Below the pieces are notes generated by a model. That model was given only the letters and a program-made list of their open reading frames with translations. It searched no databases and was not told the origin of the DNA. A DNA stretch of 64,000 nucleotides, taken from positions 1,056,501-1,120,500 of the forward strand of contig LSRY02000005.1 in the NCBI GenBank assembly GCA_001643675.2, given 5' to 3'. Source of the DNA: Monocercomonoides exilis. Its lineage: Eukaryota; Preaxostyla; Oxymonadida; Polymastigidae. This document shows positions 49,648-60,778 of the stretch, piece after piece. A program made the position numbers and the translations under genes. How positions within the stretch are numbered: position 1 is the first letter of the stretch; each line of letters opens with the position of its first letter.

Positions 49648-50065
49648 ATATATTTTTTTCATGTATTTATTCTGCTTCAACGAATAAAAAAAAAAAACCG
49701 GGTTTATGAAAATGTTCGAGCTTATAAATCACCCAATTTATCTGCATTTCTATCAACATGAAAGTTATAAAAATGAATGAAACAAAAAGAAACAACAATG
49801 AACGAAATCACAGAATATGCGGATAAAGAATAATTATCTACAAAAGTATTAATCATAGAATCAGTTTACACATGATTTATATGATTTAGTGGGATTGAGA
49901 TAATGCGCAATGCAACAATTTATTGAAAAAAGAACAATATATATGTATAAATATAGTTCAAATAAAAAAAATTGCCTCCCACTTAAATCTTTAATAGATA
50001 TTTATAACTTGATTAACGTCAAATACTTTTTTTTACAATTCCAAACACAAATACAAAGTACTGCT
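49648..50065. other. Intergenic DNA downstream of the methyltransferase
   Basis: AT-rich 3' flank of the minus-strand methyltransferase gene. Nothing recognisable. Confidence 0.5.
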
Positions 50066-51926
50066 TCATATGCCTTTGGAACTCGCTGATTCAATGTTCA
50101 AAGGCTTTCGCATTTCAACAAATTTTCGTTTTCTCAATCCATCGATAATTGGATAAAAATTCAAATTTACCAGCAAAGATTCTCTTATGTTTTGTTCAAC
50201 TTTCATATCATCATCATTAATTGCTTCAACGTGCAATGAATTCTTTGGATTACCACCACAGCTATTTTCTTTTGAAATCTTTTTTTCAAAATGTTCAACG
50301 CTTGCCGAAGTTAAGCTATGATAAGTCTTCAGATGCCTCTGCTTACATGTGTCAACAATTGGATCCCAAAATGATGAAGACGAAAGCAGTTCCACATGAG
50401 AAAGTAAATGGCAATCCTGACTCAAACTTAAAATTGTCAAATCAAAGTTCATACAAAAATTTCGAACAAATTCAGAAATCAGATCAATATTGAAAAAAAA
50501 ATATTTTTCAATTCAACATAAAACAATCAAGCAAGAAAACAAACATTATTCCACCAGGTGTTAGTCTGGGATAAAGCGCAGATATTGCTGTTTCAGCTGC
50601 GCTTTTCAAATCTACATCAATTAAAGCGACATCAATTAGATTTGGTATTTGGCATCTGTCTTTTGTGCATTGACTCATTACATCTGTTGAAGATGAACTG
50701 CAATTCAGCGACTTCTCATTTAAAAGCTTTTTTTTCGACGCGTTTTCTTTTCTTTCTCTTTTCTCTTGTTTTCTCAGCATTCTGTTGTCAATTTCGTCTT
50801 TATCTGAATTTTCTGTAGTTTGCGATTCGTTCATGTATATTTTTGAGTTCGTTTCTATTTCTTCCATCTTTTCAGTTTTCAGAAGTTTTTCTCCGAATGG
50901 ATCAAAATTTCTCTTTTGTTCACTTTTATCATTCGTATTTTGTTTGGAAAAGAATTCATTCGATGGTTCTTTCATCGTGCTTTGACCTTCTTCTTTCATA
51001 TACAAGTTTAATCGGTCATCAAAATCGTTGTCTGGAATTGGCCACAAAGTGTCTTCCAGCCATCCTTTCACAAACACACATATCGTCGCATCCCCTTCTT
51101 CACTGACATTTCGCTTCACCAACGACAAGTTCCCCCGAAAACTCCCCTTTTCAAAATGGACAGGCCGAGACAGAACAGGTATAACAGTCGCAGGCAAATC
51201 CGATGTATTCGATTCATTCAATACGGAATCTGTTTTTGCTGTTTTATTATTAAGTGACATTTCTGATTCAACTTCACTTAAGCTTTTTGGCAAAATAGTC
51301 GAAGTAGCTGAAGATTCACGGTCTCTGTCTCTCCAGGCAGATGGAACGGGATTGGCAACAACAGCTTTTTTGCTCGTATGCTCATTTCCTTTGCTCTCGA
51401 AAAACGTTATTTGTTGATGAACTTCCTCGTTTGATGGTATGCCTTGATATGAATCGCAGGCGTATAATTTCATTATAACAACTGGATCACAATCGCTCAT
51501 ATTTTTCGAAGAAAGCTCCTTTTTAATTTGCCTTTTCACTGTTTTTGAAAGAATGGATAAAACTTTCGAAATTTTTGCAGTACTTGAACCGTAAGCTACA
51601 CCACATTCAACAACAACAAATATGAATGGATCAAGTGGTTCAGATCCATTAATAGAAGCAATATATTTTTGTAGATTACTTTTAGCTTTATCAAAAATAC
51701 AAAATGCAGTTTGTAACATTTCGGAATTTGTGTGAAATCCGCGAATCTTCCTGGAAATTTTTCAAAAAATATATTTATCAATTTTTCTTTCAAATAAACT
51801 TTCCAAAAAAATTAAAGTTACCATGTTGTTTTCGCAAAACTAAAAATTATTTTTAACTTCTCGACCCAAGTTATTCCCAGATATGTGAAATCATGTGTTA
51901 AAAAAGAAAAATTTGCTTCTCTTTCC
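50066..51926 (-). CDS. TylF/macrocin-O-methyltransferase-like SAM methyltransferase with large insertions
   Basis: Minus-strand exons 51926-51822 (5' end unresolved), 51750-50545 and 50426-50066 join with consistent phases (introns 71 and 118 nt) to ~557 residues. Class I methyltransferase motifs fit the TylF family: VVVECGVAYGSSTAKI (SAM loop), KLYACDSYQGIPSNEE, KGSFRGNLSLVKRNVSE, VFVKGWLEDTLWPIPD, VALIDVDLKSAAETAI with the IDVDL acid patch, and LYPRLTPGGI. Between these lie two low-complexity insertions: about 80 residues before GSFRGNL, and about 115 charged Ser/Lys/Glu residues between DTLWPIPD and the IDVDL strand. Bacterial relatives methylate sugar or small-molecule hydroxyls; the substrate here is unknown. 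No ATG is seen in the first exon, so another 5' exon is likely. It is divergent from HSP90, about 370 bp away. Confidence 0.7.
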
Positions 51927-52300
51927 CTTGTAAAAAAGTAATGAACAGTTTGAATTAATCTAAAAAGTGATTTTGGACTAATGTAAATGCATTTACAAAA
52001 ATATGCACATTTTAACAAAAAGCAGAAATCAAAAATTTAGAAATTGAATGATAAATAATGCACACCCTCTTGAATGAGGCACAAAACGGAAAAAAGTTTT
52101 ATTAAATGAAGAAGAATTCTGCGGGATGTTCAGTACAATCGAATACCATAATGCTATCAAAAAAATGAAAATGAAAAAACATAAAACTATCATTTTTTGA
52201 TCATTGTAACCATAACAATATCATGAATCAAAATAGGAAGAATAAAACATAAAAGTTGTAAATTGTTTTTTTATTCCGGAAGAAAAGCAATTCCTTTGAG

Positions 52301-54538
52301 ATGTCTGAAGAAACCAAAGTTGAAGCACCAGTTGATGCAAAGAACTACAAGTTCCGTGCAGAGATCAACCAATTGTTGAGCTTGATCATCAACACATTCT
52401 ATTCAAATAAAGATATTTTCCTTCGGGAACTTATTTCAAATGCATCTGATGCTTTGGATAAAGTTCGTTATCAGAGCCTCACAGATAAATCATTGTTGGA
52501 AGAGGAGCCAAGATTTGAAATCCGCCTTATTCCGGATAAGGTCAACAAAGTCCTTCACATTTGCGATACTGGTATTGGTATGACCGAATCTGATCTCGTC
52601 AACAATTTGGGTACAATTGCAAGCTCTGGAACAAAGGCATTCATGGAAGCCATCCAAGCTGGTGCAGATGTATCTATGATCGGACAGTTTGGTGTTGGTT
52701 TCTACTCAGCATATCTTGTTGCCCAAAATGTGATGGTGACAACAAAACATCACGATGACGTCCAACTCGTTTGGGAAAGTGCTGCCGGTGATTCATTCTC
52801 AATTCGCGAAGACAAAGAAGGAGAAAGAATTCCTCGCGGAACTCGTATTTCTCTTTTCTTGAAGGACGATATGTTGGACTACTTGGAAGAAAGAAAATTG
52901 AAGGAGCTTGTCAAGAAACACTCAGAATTCATTGCATATCCAATTTCACTCCAAGTCGAAAAGACAGTGGAAAAAGAAGTCGAAGAAGAAGAAGAGGAGG
53001 AAGAGAAGAAAGAAGAGGAAAAGAAGGAAGGTGAGGAAGAAAAGAAAGAAGGAGAAGAAGAGAAGAAAGAAGGTGAGGAAGAAAAGAAAGAAGGAGAAGA
53101 AGAGAAGAAAGAAGGTGAGGAAGAAAAGAAAGACGATGAAGAACCAAAAGTTGAAGAAGAACAAAAACCAAAGGAAAAGAAAACAAGAAAGATTAAGGAG
53201 GTTGTTCATGAATATGAACAAATCAACAAGATGAAAGCAATTTGGATGCGCAAGCCAGAGGAAATCACAAAAGAAGAATATGCAGCATTCTATAAGAGCA
53301 TCTCAAACGATTGGGAAGATCATCTTGCTGTCAAGCATTTCTTCTTCGAAGGATCATTGGAATTCCGCGCTGTTCTCTTCACTCCACGTCGTGCTCCATT
53401 TGATATGTTCGAAACAAAGAAGAAGAACACAAACATCAAGTTGTATGTGCGCCGTGTCTTGATTATGGAGAACTGCGATGATTTGATTCCCGAATATCTT
53501 GGCTTTATTCGTGGTGTCGTTGATTCAGAAGATCTTCCATTGAACATTTCTCGTGAGACACTCCAACAAAACAAGATCATGAAAGTTATCAAGAAGAACA
53601 TTGTCAAAAAGTGCATTGAAATGTTCAATGATATTGCAGAAAATAAGGAAGACTATCAGAAATTCTATGAAGCCTTCTCCAAGAACATTAAATTGGGTAT
53701 TCACGAAGATGCTGACAACAGAGCTAAATTGGCTGAATTGCTGAGATACTGCTCAACAAAATCTCCTGATGAGCTTATTTCATTGAAAGACTATGTTGCA
53801 AGAATGAAGCCAGAACAGAAAAACATTTACTACATCACAGGAGAATCAAAGGAGGCTGTCCGCGATTCCCCATTCTTGGAGAGATTGAAGAGAAAAGACT
53901 TGGAAGTTTTGTTCATGGTTGATCCAATCGATGAGTACTCAGTTCAACAACTCAAGGACTACGAAGGAAAGAAACTTGTTTGTGTCACAAAAGAAGGATT
54001 GGAAATTGAAGAGACAGAAGAAGAGAAAAAGAGAAGAGAGGAAATGGCAGCTGCCAACGAAAACTTGTGCAAAGTTATGAAGGACATTCTTGGAGAAAAA
54101 GTCGAGAAAGTCACAATTTCCTCACGTGTCGTTGATTCACCATGTGTTCTTGTGACCAACGAATACGGCTGGTCTGCTAACATGGAAAGAATCATGAAGG
54201 CTCAAGCATTGCGTGATGCTTCTTCGTTCTCATACATGGCATCAAAGAAAATCATGGAGATCAATCCAGATCATCCAATCATGGCTGAATTGAGAAAGAA
54301 ATGCGATAACCCAGCAGATGCCACATTGAAGGATCTTGTCATGATGCTTTATGAAACTGCATTGCTTCAATCTGGATTTTCACTTGAAGATTCATCATCA
54401 TTTGCCTCTCGCATCCACAGAATGATCAAGCTTGGTCTTTCAATTGATGATACAAGCGATTCATCAGATGCATCTGACCTTCCACCTCTGGAAGCTGATG
54501 CTTCAGCTGAGCCAGGTGAAATGGAACAGGTTGATTAA
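52301..54538 (+). CDS. HSP90: Cytosolic HSP90 chaperone
   Basis: Intronless, 745 residues, ATG at 52301 and TAA at 54536. N-terminal ATPase motifs are [19 protein letters not shown] (about residues 36-54), DTGIGMT (~89), [12 protein letters not shown] and [13 protein letters not shown] (~128). The middle domain has [15 protein letters not shown] with the ATP-contacting Arg near residue 417. The C-terminus ends in MEQVD, a variant of the cytosolic MEEVD co-chaperone tag, so this is the cytosolic form. The charged linker (about residues 226-285) consists largely of tandem GEEEKKE heptads, mirrored as a short DNA repeat near 53030-53130. It is an ATP-dependent client-folding chaperone. The ~280 bp upstream of the ATG is AT-rich with no clear promoter element. 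Confidence 0.98.
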   Translation: MSEETKVEAPVDAKNYKFRAEINQLLSLIINTFYSNKDIFLRELISNASDALDKVRYQSLTDKSLLEEEPRFEIRLIPDKVNKVLHICDTGIGMTESDLVNNLGTIASSGTKAFMEAIQAGADVSMIGQFGVGFYSAYLVAQNVMVTTKHHDDVQLVWESAAGDSFSIREDKEGERIPRGTRISLFLKDDMLDYLEERKLKELVKKHSEFIAYPISLQVEKTVEKEVEEEEEEEEKKEEEKKEGEEEKKEGEEEKKEGEEEKKEGEEEKKEGEEEKKDDEEPKVEEEQKPKEKKTRKIKEVVHEYEQINKMKAIWMRKPEEITKEEYAAFYKSISNDWEDHLAVKHFFFEGSLEFRAVLFTPRRAPFDMFETKKKNTNIKLYVRRVLIMENCDDLIPEYLGFIRGVVDSEDLPLNISRETLQQNKIMKVIKKNIVKKCIEMFNDIAENKEDYQKFYEAFSKNIKLGIHEDADNRAKLAELLRYCSTKSPDELISLKDYVARMKPEQKNIYYITGESKEAVRDSPFLERLKRKDLEVLFMVDPIDEYSVQQLKDYEGKKLVCVTKEGLEIEETEEEKKRREEMAAANENLCKVMKDILGEKVEKVTISSRVVDSPCVLVTNEYGWSANMERIMKAQALRDASSFSYMASKKIMEINPDHPIMAELRKKCDNPADATLKDLVMMLYETALLQSGFSLEDSSSFASRIHRMIKLGLSIDDTSDSSDASDLPPLEADASAEPGEMEQVD

Positions 54539-54840
54539 AAAGGAATTCAATAAAAAGTTGTTATTCTTACAAAATAGTGAATATTTCAATAACTTTAACA
54601 TAAAGCTTTTTGAATATCATTTTAAAAATAATTATTTTTATATTTTTGTATTATTATTTTGTTTTGAATAATTTTTGTGTTTCACTTCGCAATCATACGA
54701 CTGATTGGAAAAATCTAAAATTTCACGATTTGTTTTTTCGCAAACATCAAGACATTCTTTGAAGGATGTTAAAGGTGAAAGGAAAAAGAAAATAATTTAT
54801 TGGTTGAATTTTAAAATAATTTTTTAACTTTAAAGATTCT
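54539..54840. other. Convergent intergenic region
   Basis: 302 bp between the stop codons of HSP90 (+) and the protease inhibitor (-). AT-rich, nothing recognisable. Confidence 0.5.
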
Positions 54841-55406
54841 TTATTCGACAACGACTCGAACAACTTCAGGAATTGGGTTTGTGTGCTCCCATGGCCTCGC
54901 CTTTTTATGATTAGAATAAGATTTTGATGCATAGCAGAAAATAACATTAAATAAATTTAAAAAACAAACATGAACAAATTCAAGATCCATTGTTCCTCTT
55001 TTTTCTGTCTGAAACACAAATCTATGAATTCCACCTCCTCCGGCCTTAAAAAAAACAAACGAAAATTTTATTGGATATTTCGAAATCAAATGTTTGAATG
55101 ATCAAACTAGCTTCGGCCCATGAGTTGGTTGTTTAAAATTTGGTTCGTATTTCTCATCAAGAAGCTTTAGTATTGCTTATAATTCCAAAAATTTTTATTA
55201 ACGATAAAATTATTTCTTTATGAGAAAAAATAGAAACAATTAAATAATTTCAAACGCTCTTCATTGCTTTGAGGTTCATTAAATTTCCAAATATAACCGG
55301 TTGTCGGATTTGAAGGAAATTCAATGGTGAAAGTTTCTCCTTCTTTTTTGGTCAAAGTTCGAAATTCAGCAAAAACCGCTCCAAAAACTAAAAGAAAGCA
55401 GAACAT
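54841..55406 (-). CDS. ICP: Chagasin-family (I42) cysteine-protease inhibitor with signal peptide
   Basis: Four minus-strand exons (55406-55256, 55175-55108, 55044-54970, 54900-54841) splice in frame to 117 residues. The signal peptide is MFCFLLVFGAVFA. The three inhibitory loops of the family are all present: SNPTTGYIW in exon 1, AGGGGIHRF in exon 3, and ARPWEH created exactly by the exon 3-exon 4 junction. Family role: reversible inhibition of papain-like cysteine proteases, in the secretory/lysosomal route or outside the cell. Size matches chagasin (about 110 residues) plus a leader. Three donors are GTTTGA, GTTTGA and GTTTGT; acceptors end ATAAG, TTAAG and AAAAG. The first donor (55255) has an alternative a few codons downstream; the loops are unaffected. 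Confidence 0.9.
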
Positions 55407-55623
55407 TAAATAATAAGCAAAGCTGAATAAATTGTAAAAAACGAATATAAAAATTACAGTAGAAAAGTCAATATTTTAACACACATATATTAATCATGGG
55501 TAGCCTATGATCAAATCTTAAACGAATTCATGTTTTTATTTTTTCCCTGGAAATGAGCAAAGAAGCAACATTTTTTGTTCATAATATTATATCTTCAATT
55601 TATTTTGTTTGTTTTCGTTTTCA

Positions 55624-56026
55624 ATACAGTTTGTGCAAAAAATACCGAGCATCGCAAAAAATACCGGACAAGATCGATATCTCAATAACCGCAAGAGGAA
55701 TTATTCTGACAATTTTCCCCAAAATATATCTCATCAATGCAAACTCATTTGATAATCGAAACTTTCAAAATAGCCTCATTTGAGCTCAGAAAAAAATTAT
55801 TATATAATTCTCGGAAAAATTGAATTTTGAGTTTCTTCGAGATTTCAAAAATAATTTTCTCTGAGCATGAATGGAGCTATTTTGAATGTTTCGATTATCA
55901 AATGAGTTTGCATTGATGAGATATATTTTGGGGAAAATTGTCAGAATAATTCCTCTTGCGGTTATTGAGATATCGATCTTGTCCGGAATTTTTTGCGATG
56001 TTCGGTATTTTTTGTACAAACTGTAT
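55624..56026. repeat. Foldback element with ~165-bp arms
   Basis: 55624-55790 pairs with 55861-56026 as an imperfect inverted repeat (for example AAAAATACCG...GACAAGATCGATATC against GATATCGATCTTGTC...CGGTATTTTT). The central loop is ~70 bp. The short open frames on both strands are mirror images of each other and not genes. Confidence 0.85.
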
Positions 56027-56310
56027 GGTGCAAAATATTTTCCTTCAGGCATTTTCGTTGAAAAATTATGTACTTTTCATTCGCTTTTTGAGTTCAAAAA
56101 ACACAATAAAAACAGGTCCATTTTTTGACATTCGTGAAATGTTGGAAAACTTCATGTTTTGATTTCAACGATTCCTGATAAAGGATATGAAAATCAAATT
56201 TATTTTGAAATCTGAGAAAGGGAAATAATGTTATGAGTGAAGCAATTTTTCAATGCTTCGCGCAAAAAAAAGCTTGAAAGTCCATATTTTCCTCCAGATG
56301 TTTTGATTTC
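56027..56310. repeat. Third copy of the interspersed family seen at 17.4 and 48.4 kb
   Basis: Same order of blocks: GCAAAATATTTTCCTTCAGG, a TTTTTGA...TTCAAAAAAC stretch, CCATTTTTTGACATTCGTGA, GAAATCTGAGAAAG and GCTTGAAAGTCCATATTTTC. It directly abuts the foldback element. Confidence 0.7.
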
Positions 56311-57539
56311 TCATACTTTTTTTCAATTTTTTATTGTTGTGAAAACGAAAATATCTCAGTTTGAAATGGATGAAATGCGAATAAAAAGTTTTTATTCAAA
56401 TGATCTGACTTTATTCGAATAAACCCCATTTTAAATAAATGAGAGGCAGTTTATTCAAACAAACGACTGCTTTCTCGAATCAACCATGAAAGATTTGAAT
56501 AAAAAATTAGGAGATATTATTATGGAAATATTGAACAAGTCTTCGTTGTTTTTCATGCTTTATTCACAATTTGCAAATAATTAAAAATAAGTGATCAAAC
56601 ATTTTTTTCCGTGAAAATCAAAGAAAAACTTTTTTTTGAAGATATTTAATGAAAATTTTCATGATTCACAAATTTTTTTAAATTATTTTTCACACATTTA
56701 AGAGGTTTTTTGTGGAATTATCATTTTTGACAACTTAAATCATAACATAAGTTGGATAAACTTCATGAAAATGTAGATTTCTTCTTCTTCTTGCATTGGA
56801 ACGATAATTTCAAATTTAAAATGTAATGCACCAAAATGACTGATAATGTTTATTTATATATCCTTCTTTATTTGCACTCATCTTGTTTCACAATCTTTAT
56901 TCTTTGATTCTGATTTTTTGAAATAATAATCCTTAATTTTTCGATTGGGACAGTTATTTAACAATAAAGCCGTTTTCATTATAGCATGCTCATCCAACTG
57001 CTGTTGAGTGAGCAATATTATTTATTCCTTATTTGAACGTTAGCACGAAAATAAAAATCCAAAAGAATATTCAAAAATTACACATTCCTTAAACATCTTT
57101 GGCAATTTTATATAAAGAATTGTTTGAAAACTTCTTTTTTTGAAAATATGGACATATTTATTGTTTATTTGCTTTGATTCATTTTTTTCACATAACGAAA
57201 ATATCCTTCATATTCTTTCAACATTGCGGTTGTTATTTATCCACTCACAATCATATGTCATTTTTTTGTCGACTTAGTATTCTGATGCGCACAGCCATTC
57301 ATTCCTGTTCCAGTGAAGATCATCCACCGGATCGGTGCAGAGATAAATATTTAACCTGTTTTTTTTTAGCTGCTCGAATTATTAAACCTCATTTCTTCCT
57401 TGTATTTGATGCTTCTTCTTCTCATCCAAAAATTATTTCATTCACAACAATTTCAACCGCACACTTTTGCTTGCTCCTAACAATCTCCAACTTCTTCGCT
57501 GCATGCACACATTTATGAGAGTATATTCAAAGACGGTTA
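56311..57539. other. AT-rich intergenic DNA
   Basis: No gene recognised. Near 57370-57510 the minus strand is briefly open and coding-like, possibly the far end of the decayed surface-protein gene next door. Confidence 0.4.
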
Positions 57540-59096
57540 TTGAGAAATGGGAATTCGGAGAGCGGTTGGCGCTGCTTTAGGCATCTTCAATGAAGAATTT
57601 GAACAGGCTGCATGACGAAATTCGATGGCATCGAATGTGCTCGAAGACCCTTCATACAGCAGAAACATCGACCACGTGAGATCGGTATTTTTCAACTCAA
57701 ACAGCATGCCGATTACACTTCACCATTCCACAACAGCAAAGAAAAAAGCACCCAGCTCAGCGACACTTATGTGTGGCTCAATAGCACACCTGTTCAGATC
57801 CAATGAACCCTACTTGCTGAGGATGATCGCACTAACTTCGTTGCTGAACACATCGGAAACTTGGAGGGTGGTACCTGAAAGAAGGAAACTCCAACAGTTC
57901 AGAAGGAATTGATCGGATCCCAGGATGTCTTCCTGGAACAGCAGCACTGACTGCACTGCTTCCTCGCTGGGCAAAGACCGGCAAGTGAAGTTCGATAAGT
58001 CAGCGGGACGGCTGATGGCTGTTGAGCAGCTGATGCAGAACGTTTTGTGTTCAGCCGATGCGTCGATGTGCTCGAAGCCAGTCACAAAGGATCGGCAGGG
58101 ATCGTTCGGCGATCCACACCTGGCAATGTCGAATCCGGCATCGGACAGGTGGATCTCGCTGGATGTGTATGGAACAAGAAAGCGGAACAGATCAGCATCG
58201 ACAAATGTTTGGTTGCTCCCCTCAAACGCATACAGATCATAAACAGACAGTTCGAATAGGAGGTGGAAGGTGGTAGGAGTTGCTCTCGTACTGAAATTGA
58301 AGGAGTTCACATAAATGTTTCTGCCTTTGGCTGAATCGTTGCTCGCAAAAGTGATTGCCTCAAAAAGGAAACTTTCTAACATGCATCTGTGTCTGTGCTT
58401 TTCACGCATGGCGCCCCTACTCTGTCTGTCTTCTTTTTGCACTCGCCGTGGTCAAACTCGCACCCAGCAGCACTCAAATGGCACCAGCTCCCCAGACTCA
58501 CCCCAATCAGCCTGCCTGCATCGCAACCCAAGGCACGGCTCCCTTGAAATGCAGTTGTGTTCATCTCCAGTGAGCTGCTGATGCGCAGGAGAGATAAAGT
58601 GGGAGAAATAGCATAGACACGCACTCTTCCAACTGCATGCTGCATCCTTCAGCACGAACAAGAGCGCCTTCAACCTGATGAGAGCTTGCTGGAGTGAACG
58701 TCTTGCTATCGAGCAGAAGTCGATCCCGAGGTGTGGAGGAAGACATGAGTCGGAGTTACGAAGAAATGAATTCCTGATAACAGAATAATCAGTCCAGCTG
58801 AAGCTCTGTCTATCTGTGATTAGTACAGCACAACGGAGTGAACCATCGTGTGTGACAGAAAAAAATTTGAATATAGCCTTTTCAGAGCTGCTGGAGGAAA
58901 CTGATTAAAATTTCTGGTCAAACTCGTTTTGGATAAGCGCCGATTCCTCGAAAGCAAGCGTCTTGCCTGCTGAACCTAAATTAATGTTCATCGTGCCTCT
59001 CCAGAACGATGCACAAAGATATGTGTCTGAACCGCACCCCAGGATATCGAAGCCGTTGGGAGGGATACAGGAGCTGGAGAACATGTCATTTAACAT
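57540..59096 (-). pseudogene. Decayed fragment of a beta-helix surface-protein gene
   Basis: Minus-strand fragments in more than one frame carry the family hallmarks. At 59096-58905, GFDILGCGSDTYLCASFWRG is a module-start motif. At 58442-57810, GRNIYVNSFNFS...DADLFRFL is followed by GFDIARCGSPNDPCRSFVTG, in the same order as DVDLFDLW...CGTTNIPCKSFSDAL in the giant gene (~42.7-42.9 kb). Frame changes and stops separate the pieces, and no signal peptide, TM helix or kinase tail is seen. The segment is more GC-rich than its surroundings. Introns could explain some breaks, but the frame changes are dense, so a pseudogene or truncated copy is more likely. Confidence 0.65.
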
Positions 59097-59295
59097 TCCA
59101 TTAATAGCTGAATAGCATTAGAAAAAATGAGAAAAAACCTATTTGGCTGAATTTATCAGAGTTTTTCTTGCAATTCTTCAGAATTTTACACAGCCATTTT
59201 TAGACACTTATCGAATTTTCATTTTTCATTAAAGAATTAATTTTTTTCTCAATATGTTCATTTGAACTTATGTTCACAAACGTACTTTTGAGGTA

Positions 59296-60076
59296 CTTTC
59301 CCAATAGGTGGACATAACCCTTAATAAATAAATTTTTCTGTGAAAATCATAATAATTATAAATAAAAAATTTGTTTACAAACTGCTTTACATATTGTAAA
59401 TTGCACTAATTATCACTACAGTCAAAACCGGATATAATCACGTCGAAAATAATCACATTCGTTTATAGTCAAGTTTTTCGATGCACCTACAATAAAGGCC
59501 TATCTTTCATTCATTTTTCATCGCATATAATCACAGGGCTGAAAATATATAATCACATTTTTTATCATTATGGGTGGATTTTTCATTGAAAAATTGACTT
59601 TTTGATCAAAAATCTCAATATTTCGCTTTTTCAAAAATGTGCTCAAATAAGTCAAAATAATGTGTGTTAATAATAAAAATTGTTATTTTTATTGAAAAAT
59701 GTGTATTTGTGTAGAATTTCCAAAAATAAAAAAATCGACCCAAAATAAATTATTTCAAATATTAATTTTAACTTTCTTCTGTGAAAAGCATCATCGTGTA
59801 TAATCACAATCGGATATAGTCACAAAAAGTTGTGCAAAAACTGATGTGATTATATCCGGTTTTGACTGTATGTTAAGTATTTATGAATTTAGTGATCTGC
59901 AAAATAAAAATATCTGAGGGTTTGAGTTGATAAAAGTGCAACTGAAGAACAAGAATATTTGTTCATGTTTGCATAAAGCTGTTTCATTTGGTTTATTTAG
60001 GTTTTTCGGGTTTTTATTAAGAAAATAATAACCTAAAAAAATAACTATTTAGGGTTATGTCCACCTTTTGGGATTG
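59296..60076. mobile_element. Outer non-autonomous transposon with ~28-bp TIRs and TA target duplication
   Basis: The left end CTTTCCCAATAGGTGGACAT (continuing AACCCTTA) recurs inverted at the right end (TTAGGGTTATGTCCACC, then TTTTGGGATTG). TA flanks both sides (59294-59295 and 60077-60078). The pattern fits a Tc1/mariner-type MITE. It is interrupted by the 450-bp element at 59419-59868. No transposase frame. Confidence 0.7.
59419..59868. mobile_element. Pogo/Tc1-like MITE nested in the outer element
   Basis: The 450-bp element begins CAGTCAAAACCGGATATAAT and ends with the inverted copy ATTATATCCGGTTTTGACTG. It is flanked by TA on both sides. CAGTC ends plus a TA duplication are typical of the pogo branch of Tc1/mariner elements. 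Its sequence recurs in degenerate form at 18868-19313. Confidence 0.8.
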
Positions 60077-60778
60077 TACCGCTTTTGAACACATATGAAA
60101 GTCAGTTGTTCGTCGTATGTTTCGTTTTATCAATAGGAATTATTTCTTTCAGGAAAACTATTCTTCGAATTTTTTTTCAATTTTTAAAAGGAGCTAACAT
60201 ATTTTAAAATTCCCATTTTTCTAATTTTTTTAGTGAATTCGCAAAATGAAATGTGAGATGAATGAAAATTTCTATTTTAATATTCTATTCACATTTTTAA
60301 ACATCTTTGAAACATCAAAACGTTTTACATTATTTCGCTTTTTGATCGAAAAATGGGGCATAATTTTTCCATTTACGAAAAAAACAGTGTTTTGACACAA
60401 ACTTATTCTGCATTCTAGTCATAATGTTTATAGTCCAATGATACAAAAAAAAAAAATGAATTGAAAACTATTCCATAATAAAAGTTTATTTTGAGTTTAA
60501 GAAACAATTTCGATATAAAAGGAAATAACATGAGAAGACATATGAAAGGTTTGGCTTTAAACATTGCTCTCATTAAAAAGTACTTTTAACGGGAACAGAA
60601 GTTTTACAAAATCGCTTATGTTGTTGCTGAAGATTTGATATAAATGGTGATGATTTGCTCCTGATAATTGTTATTTCAAAAGAAGATTTTCTCATAATGG
60701 TAAAAATTGATAGAGGAGGTGAAAATATGGAGATACACTAAAATCAATTATTTTTTACAGGTGAAAAAAAAATAGAAA

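Noticed and set aside
55553-56162. Mirror-image short frames on both strands
   Set aside because: Products of the 165-bp-arm foldback, not genes.
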